Below, one piece after another: positions 58,801 to 64,000 of a stretch of 64,000 nucleotides of DNA. This stretch comes from Malurus cyaneus samueli. Taxonomy: Eukaryota > Chordata > Aves > Passeriformes > Maluridae. The number at the start of each line of letters is the position of its first letter. The stretch's first letter is position 1. The stretch covers positions 176,876-240,875 of the forward strand of contig VKON01000114.1 of the NCBI GenBank assembly GCA_009741485.1. The letters run 5' to 3'. The notes below the pieces were generated by a model. The model worked only from the letters and a program-made list of their open reading frames with translations, did not search any database and was not told the DNA's origin. The translations under genes and the position numbers were made by a program.

Positions 58801-59783
58801 AGCATTTTTGGGGTCAGAAGGATCTCAGTCTAGTGTGTGTAAAGGGGTTTTTGGTGTCACACAGACTAAGAAGTCCCTCAAAGTATTATTCAAGCTTTCT
58901 CCAAGCTAGCAAAACCTCTCAGGCTCCATAAATCAAGAACTATAGGAATGAAATAATGTTTTTAATTCATTGGAGAGAAGAAAGTGTATCCTGCAGACAC
59001 CTCATTACTTGGGAACTGGAGTCTGCAAATGATTTGTATCAGTAAATCCAGCAGCCAGAGGACAGTGAAGTTTCAAAGGATCTATAGAGATCCCAGTCCA
59101 TCCCCTTCCCACAAGATACGATCAAAAAAATCTGTTGCTGTCATCCTTGGGAGATGTGTGTCTAAAAAGTCCCTGAAGAAGTCCCAGTGGAGAGTGCAGG
59201 ACATGGGAGCCATTAGGGGATGTGCCAGGCTGGAGGCTGAAGCCCCTGTTACACACCACAGCCCTCAGGTTCACTGCTCAGCTGTGTCAGTGCCAGGCAT
59301 GACTCACTCCCCTGCTGACCCAGCATGAAACAGTGCCAGTCCTTCTGCAGAGCAATCACACTAATTAATCCTCCCAATGAGTGCAGATAATTGAGTGGCT
59401 TCTTCACATGCAGATTCCTCTGGTTTCTGTTTGCCCAGGCCTCCTTAATTTCTCTGGGTCCTGAGTTAGGACCCCCCTCCATAGTGAAATAGTTTGGAGA
59501 ATTTTTGGGGGGGTATTACCCAATATTTCAAACTTTTGGAGCAACACACACAAAGGATGGATTAAAGAATCCTCCATCACTTGGGATCCTTGAGTGAGTC
59601 ATGGATGTCTATGAAAAACACAATCCTGTTTAGCCGTAAGGCTGACTCCTGGTACAGGATACAATGGGTGAATTTTGAAATTTGTGGGAGGTCTGTGAGC
59701 ATCTCTAGTTCTCAGGATGCGACTCCCCAGTGCAGCCTTTCAACCTCTCTGCTGTTTTACCTTACCTTTCATTTCTCTCATAG
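52739..59783 (+). other. DISP2 intron 1
   Basis: About 7 kb without a recognisable exon. Contents are unique sequence with short A/T runs (for example near 55068-55080). No transposon was clear. Confidence 0.6.
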
Positions 59784-60230
59784 AGAAAAACAAAATGCAG
59801 GACCTTGCCAGACCTGCCTCGCCATGCCAGAGATCGGGAACACTGAGCTCAGCTACAGTGGCACTTCCTGGGAAAAAATCTGCCCAGTCCATCACTGCCC
59901 CATTCCTGCATCCCCCAGGCTGGGGGAAGACAACCTGCCCTCCTCCAGCCACACGCTTGGGCCAGTTTCCACCCAGTCCAACGGCCAGGTGCCATCGAGC
60001 TCCCAGGACTTGCAGCAGCAGCACCCGTATCATCCCTGCACCCAGGAGGAGTCCCGAGACAGCTACAGCCTTCCCTCACTCCTTGGGCATGGCGAGAGGC
60101 CCGTGCTCTGTTCCCACCTTTCCAGCGGTGATCTCGTGCCAGCCTCCCACCACGAGGCCCCGGAAATGCCCTGGAAGCAGTGGTCCCCCGGGCAGCAGCA
60201 GCCAGTGCAACATCATGTTGTCACAGTCAG
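59784..60230 (+). CDS. DISP2: DISP2 exon 2 (cytosolic N-terminal region)
   Basis: The acceptor TTTCATTTCTCTCATAG is followed by 447 bases, entering and leaving in phase 2. The peptide runs from EKQNAGPCQTC to VQHHVVTVR and is rich in Ser, Pro, His and Gln. Human DISP2 has the block PAVQHHVVSVRQERAFQMPK at the same junction, so the end of this exon is a near-exact match. The exon ends at donor AG/GTAAGG. Confidence 0.93.
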
Positions 60231-62523
60231 GTAAGGGACACGTAGAGGGTGGCTCAAAAGAGCATCTTCCAGACTTGGTGGGGGAGAGTGGGAGGGATGA
60301 GCAGGGTCTGAGCTGGGATGCATGAAACACGGGTTTGCTCTTCAGCTCAGGGCAGCAGCTGCCCCAAAACGCACAGAAGGATCCAGTTTGCTCTCTAGCT
60401 CTGTATGGGTGTACAGAGAGTTGCCCCTCCCATGTCAGGGAGAGGTGGGATTTCCTTCTCAAGGGACTCACGGGGTAAAGCCAAGGTCACTCAGTCACTC
60501 CTAGGTCACAGCTGTGAATACGCCCATCTTCCTTTACCTTTGTATTTTCTCCCTTTGCACTTCAAGACACCCAGCTGCCAGTTCTTTATCTTGGCAGAGG
60601 TCTCAGTGATAGGAGCAGAGTTCATTCTTTTCCTGTCCCCAAGAAGCTGCTGCCAGTGCTGGAAGGCAGTGGCAGGCAAGGGTAAGTGCTGGTTACAGCT
60701 GAGCAGTGAGAGATACAGAAGCAGGGGACATTATTTGGTTTTCCAGGTTGGGCAGCGACCAGGGTATGAATTCTTTGTTGTCCATGACAGAATCATTTGT
60801 GTGCAAGGTGCCTGGGTAACAACAGCCTGTGCTACACCTTCTGCTCCTTCCAGTCAGCACCATCCTTCCTCCTGTGTATGCCTTTTAGAGTCCACTCTTG
60901 GCACAAGAGACCATGATCCCTTCACTGCTCCAGCCATAGCCACTGAATCCTGATAAAAGATGGCACAGGATTCCTTCCTTGCCTGTGTACAGCATTGCAG
61001 TGTTAGGCACAAAAGCCCTTTACAGTCTCATTTTTCCAGCCATTTACAGAGGATTTAATTTTCTTGTGTTTGCAGTATGGAGGAACTGCAGTCAAAGGAG
61101 CCTGGATCCTTTTCCTGAATCCTTTTCCTGGATCCTTTTCCTGGATCCATTTTCACGCATATGCTAGTCACAAAATTGCCAACCACGTCCTCTGTAACAG
61201 GTTATTTAAGTAGGAAGCACAGCTGGATTGCAAATCCCTGGCAGAGTGCAGCACCAGCAGTCAGAAAAGTGATAACATAATAATGCCAGAATGAGGTTTT
61301 TAATCCAAGCAAATCTGCTTGAGGAGCTATTGTGAGGGAATTAGCACAGGCTGGGCAGCGCACTGCCAGAGAGAGACCTCGCTTTGATAATCTGGGGAGG
61401 CTTTTGCTCTGCTCCTGTCTGTCCCAAATTTACAGAGCATTAGCTAGTAGTGACAAGCAAAACACAGAATCATTTATTACATGAGCCACCATGAGTGACT
61501 GCCATGGGCAACTCTCCTCCATTGCTTTTCCATTTCTCGCACACAGAGCAGGGTTAGGAAGGATGAGCTGCCTCTAGGTAAGCAGTTGGCTGCTGCATGG
61601 AGGCGGGGCCATCTGCCTAACACAGATACTGGGGTGCAGCAGGACCTTCTCCCAGTTCAAGCAGCAGTGTAGGAGAGGGAGAGGAGGAGGGAGCACTGGT
61701 TGAGCAGGCCTTAGCACAGCTGAGGAAGGAAGTGGTAGCAGTTCTCTGGAAGTTGTGTCCCAGCCAAGGCCGTGTCAGACTGGAGCATATTTCAAGGGGT
61801 TGTCTCCGTGCAGAGAAAGAGCTGAACGAAAGGTCCTGCAGATACCTGAGCTACCAAGAAAGCTTGTCCTCAGGGATTCATTGACAACTTTGGATCCCCT
61901 AGGGAAGGCTTCTTTATTTCCCACCTCAGAGTCCTTCGAGTGACACATGCTCATCTGTGAAGAAAATGCTGATAAAATATTTTTAGCTGCTCTGCTGACA
62001 TTCTGCTCATATAGCCTGAAAAGACACAGTTTTTGGAGGGTCCCAGGAAACAAATGAGCGCCACCTTTTTGGGAAAATCCTCATTGAGCTAAACAGGGAA
62101 TAAAAACTATCTATAGCTGTTGCTAGCCCAACTCATGAGATTTAATAAAGAGGTTTGCTTTTGTCAAGAAACAGTTTAAGAAGGGCAGAAAAAGCATTTA
62201 AACCAGATAGATTTTGATGGATAAGATCTGCAATGGGATTTCTATGGGACTGCAGAGTTAATGTCCACTACTCTCTGTGAGGTTTTCTGAGAGGGGCAAA
62301 ATGAGGAGTGACTATATGGCTTCCCATCCTGTTTGGTTAAAATGGGAGAGGAAAAAGCTCTGTTATTCATTAGACTAATTCACACAGTGCCAGAACTGTG
62401 TCAGCACTGGCTCACCTTGGTGCTTAGAGCTCTGCAAGGGTTAACCTGCTCAGGGATCAGCCCAGCACTGGGCTTCCCAGGAAAATAATAAATGAACACA
62501 TCTTTTTTCCTTTCTATCTGCAG
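60231..62523 (+). other. DISP2 intron 2
   Basis: It contains a 13-bp tandem repeat at 61101-61152. No further exon or transposon was recognised. Confidence 0.6.
61101..61152. repeat. 13-bp tandem repeat, four copies
   Basis: The unit CCTGGATCCTTTT occurs at 61101, 61114, 61127 and 61140, with one change in the second copy (GAATCC) and one in the fourth (CCATTT). Confidence 0.92.
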
Positions 62524-62553
62524 ACATGACAAAGCTTTCAGGATGCCAAAAAG
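62524..62553 (+). CDS. DISP2: DISP2 exon 3 (30-base microexon)
   Basis: Thirty bases between acceptor TCTATCTGCAG and donor GTATGT, phase 2 to 2, coding HDKAFRMPK after the split Arg codon and ending with AG of the next codon. Human DISP2 reads RQERAFQMPKSYSQL here. The following exons, with the transmembrane segments, must lie beyond 64000. Confidence 0.93.
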
Positions 62554-63003
62554 GTATGTTTAACAGCAAAAGCTTCCTGCCCTTGCACCCTGTGATCAGT
62601 GCTCTCCTGTTCTGCTATTAGGAGAAGCAGAGTGTTACTGCTGGTGACATCCCAGCAGGCCCAGCTCCAGAGGCGAGGTCAGCCTTCCCACTCTTTGGAA
62701 AAATCTCCATTTGCTTGTGAGATCAATTTAACCTGCATTAATGAATAGCAACACTGTCTCAGTAGCTGTTCTTGGGCAGGTGCCTGGTAAGATTAATCCA
62801 GGCACTATCAGATGAGCAATAAGGAAAAGAGCCCATCCATGAAATACACTCATCTTTTCAAAGGACAGAAAATTTTAAATACGTTTATCAAAATTAAAAT
62901 AATTTTGTTTTCTACTTCTGTTTAAAAGCTGACTTTTGTAAACTATTGTGTCTGGCTGGTTTGGGTGAGCACCTTCCGTAGTCAAGGCTGCAGCAGTTTT
63001 CTG

Positions 63004-63080
63004 GTTTGTTTTTTTTTTTTTTTTTGTTCATTTGTTTGGGGTTTTTTGTTTGGTTGGTTTTTTGGTTCTTTTTTTTTTCT
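63004..63080. repeat. T/G-rich low-complexity tract
   Basis: Long T runs broken by G and GG (TTTGTTTGGGG, TTTGGTTGG) over about 75 bases. Confidence 0.9.
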
Positions 63081-63874
63081 GGTAATTGGACATGGAAACA
63101 CACAAAACAGCCTCCAAAATTTAGGTACGCAAATGAGTAAAGGGCAGTTTTGTTAATTTTCATAGTAAAGACTGCATCTATGAAAACAAACTGGATAAGG
63201 CAATTGTAAATTGGAAAAAATGCCAACATTTAAAAAAAAAAATCAAAAGTCATGTGAAAAAGTTTTTGAGGTGCTTGTGACAATTTCTAATGATGAAATA
63301 GCTGCAGTGGAGTCCCAGGCAAAAGGGGCAAAAGAGCAGGCAAGCAGAAACATTCCATTGCAAATTAAGTTCATAAATATTTCACTTCCCTTCACAAATA
63401 CTTGTCAACTATTTTTGAACAAAGAATTTCTTATATTTCAGAGATACATCAGAACACAGAAGAGCTACCTAAAACCTGCCAAACCAGAGCAGGACCCCAT
63501 TCCCCTCTTATATCTCAACTGATATTTCTGAGGAAGACAAAAATCTTGATACAGTAAAACCTGCACTGTTAAAAAATCTGTGAGAGTAAATTTCATAATG
63601 AATTCTATATGGGAGACAGTTTGTCCCAAGGAAAAAACAGAACTTGGACAGAAAAATTTGCACCAGCTCTTTAAGAACAAAAGTAACTGGCAAAAAATAC
63701 TTTGGCCAGAGTAATCTGCTTCCCTGGAAGGGTCTGGATGGTAAAGAAATGTCATGAAAATTGAGTGAAATGTCATTAAAATTATATCTATTCTAGTGAA
63801 TACATATGATTTTAGAGCAGTGCCTAAAACCACTAATTTAGACCAACAACAGTGGGCTTGCTCAAGTCAGTTAC

Positions 63875-63956
63875 CTTCAGGGACTCTTCAGAATAATCCA
63901 AAGATTTCTCAGGGTCCAGTTTGGAAATCTGCAGACCAAACTGTTGCAGCCACCAG
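63875..63956 (-). CDS. Unidentified coding-like exon (minus strand)
   Basis: On the minus strand a pyrimidine-rich acceptor (CTTCATTTTCCCCGCATTGTGCAATGTCAG as a region) precedes 82 bases that are open in only one phase, giving WWLQQFGLQISKLDPEKSLD and YSEESLK, then donor CTGAAG/GTAACT in phase 0. The frame also stays open up to the window edge at 64000. I do not recognise the protein. It lies inside the presumed DISP2 intron 3 on the opposite strand. It could be an exon of a nested gene, a retrocopy, or a chance open frame. Confidence 0.35.
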
Positions 63957-64000
63957 CTGACATTGCACAATGCGGGGAAAATGAAGAGGCTCTTAATAAA

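Larger units (their letters stand above)
62554..64000 (+). other. DISP2 intron 3 (partial)
   Basis: I looked for the next DISP2 exon (the first membrane segment after MPKSYSQL) and did not find it on the plus strand. The stretch holds a T-rich low-complexity tract at about 63004-63080 and a coding-like minus-strand segment at its end. Confidence 0.55.

Overview
The window reads as vertebrate nuclear DNA, most likely from a bird and probably a songbird. Split genes with GT-AG introns, CpG-rich promoters and several CR1 LINE fragments are visible; the CR1 copy at about 42.08-42.45 kb is of a type common in passerines. No bacterial, plasmid or viral genes were recognised. The gene order PLCB2 (-), INAFM2 (+), CCDC9B (-), a PHGR1-like locus (+), DISP2 (+) is the order I know from human chromosome 15q15, so the window is one conserved synteny block.

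Layout. 0-8.6 kb: the 5' end of PLCB2 on the minus strand, with the first coding exon at 1981-2087 and a probable non-coding first exon near 8.6-8.8 kb; the rest of the gene lies left of the window. 8.7-9.6 kb: a strong CpG island and the single-exon INAFM2 coding region, followed by a 3' UTR with a poly(A) signal at 11448. 15.8-41.3 kb: CCDC9B on the minus strand. I could assemble 13 coding exons that join in one open frame of about 656 codons, with all splice phases matching. It carries two tandem homologous exons and probably lacks one conserved helix-coding segment, which may lie in the 10-N assembly gap. 41.3-51.6 kb: intergenic, with one CR1 copy. 51.7-52.0 kb: a small histidine-rich exon resembling PHGR1, at the position where PHGR1 sits in mammals. 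52.3-64 kb: the CpG-island promoter and first three coding exons of DISP2, which continues past the right edge. A coding-like minus-strand exon of unknown identity is at the very end.

The genes are neighbours rather than a pathway. PLCB2 encodes a G-protein-activated phospholipase C, INAFM2 a small single-pass membrane protein with an InaF motif, CCDC9B a charged coiled-coil protein of the CCDC9 family, and DISP2 a Dispatched-type RND membrane protein. Identifications come from recognising family sequences by eye; no database search was run. Exon limits were set by reading splice sites and keeping the reading frame.
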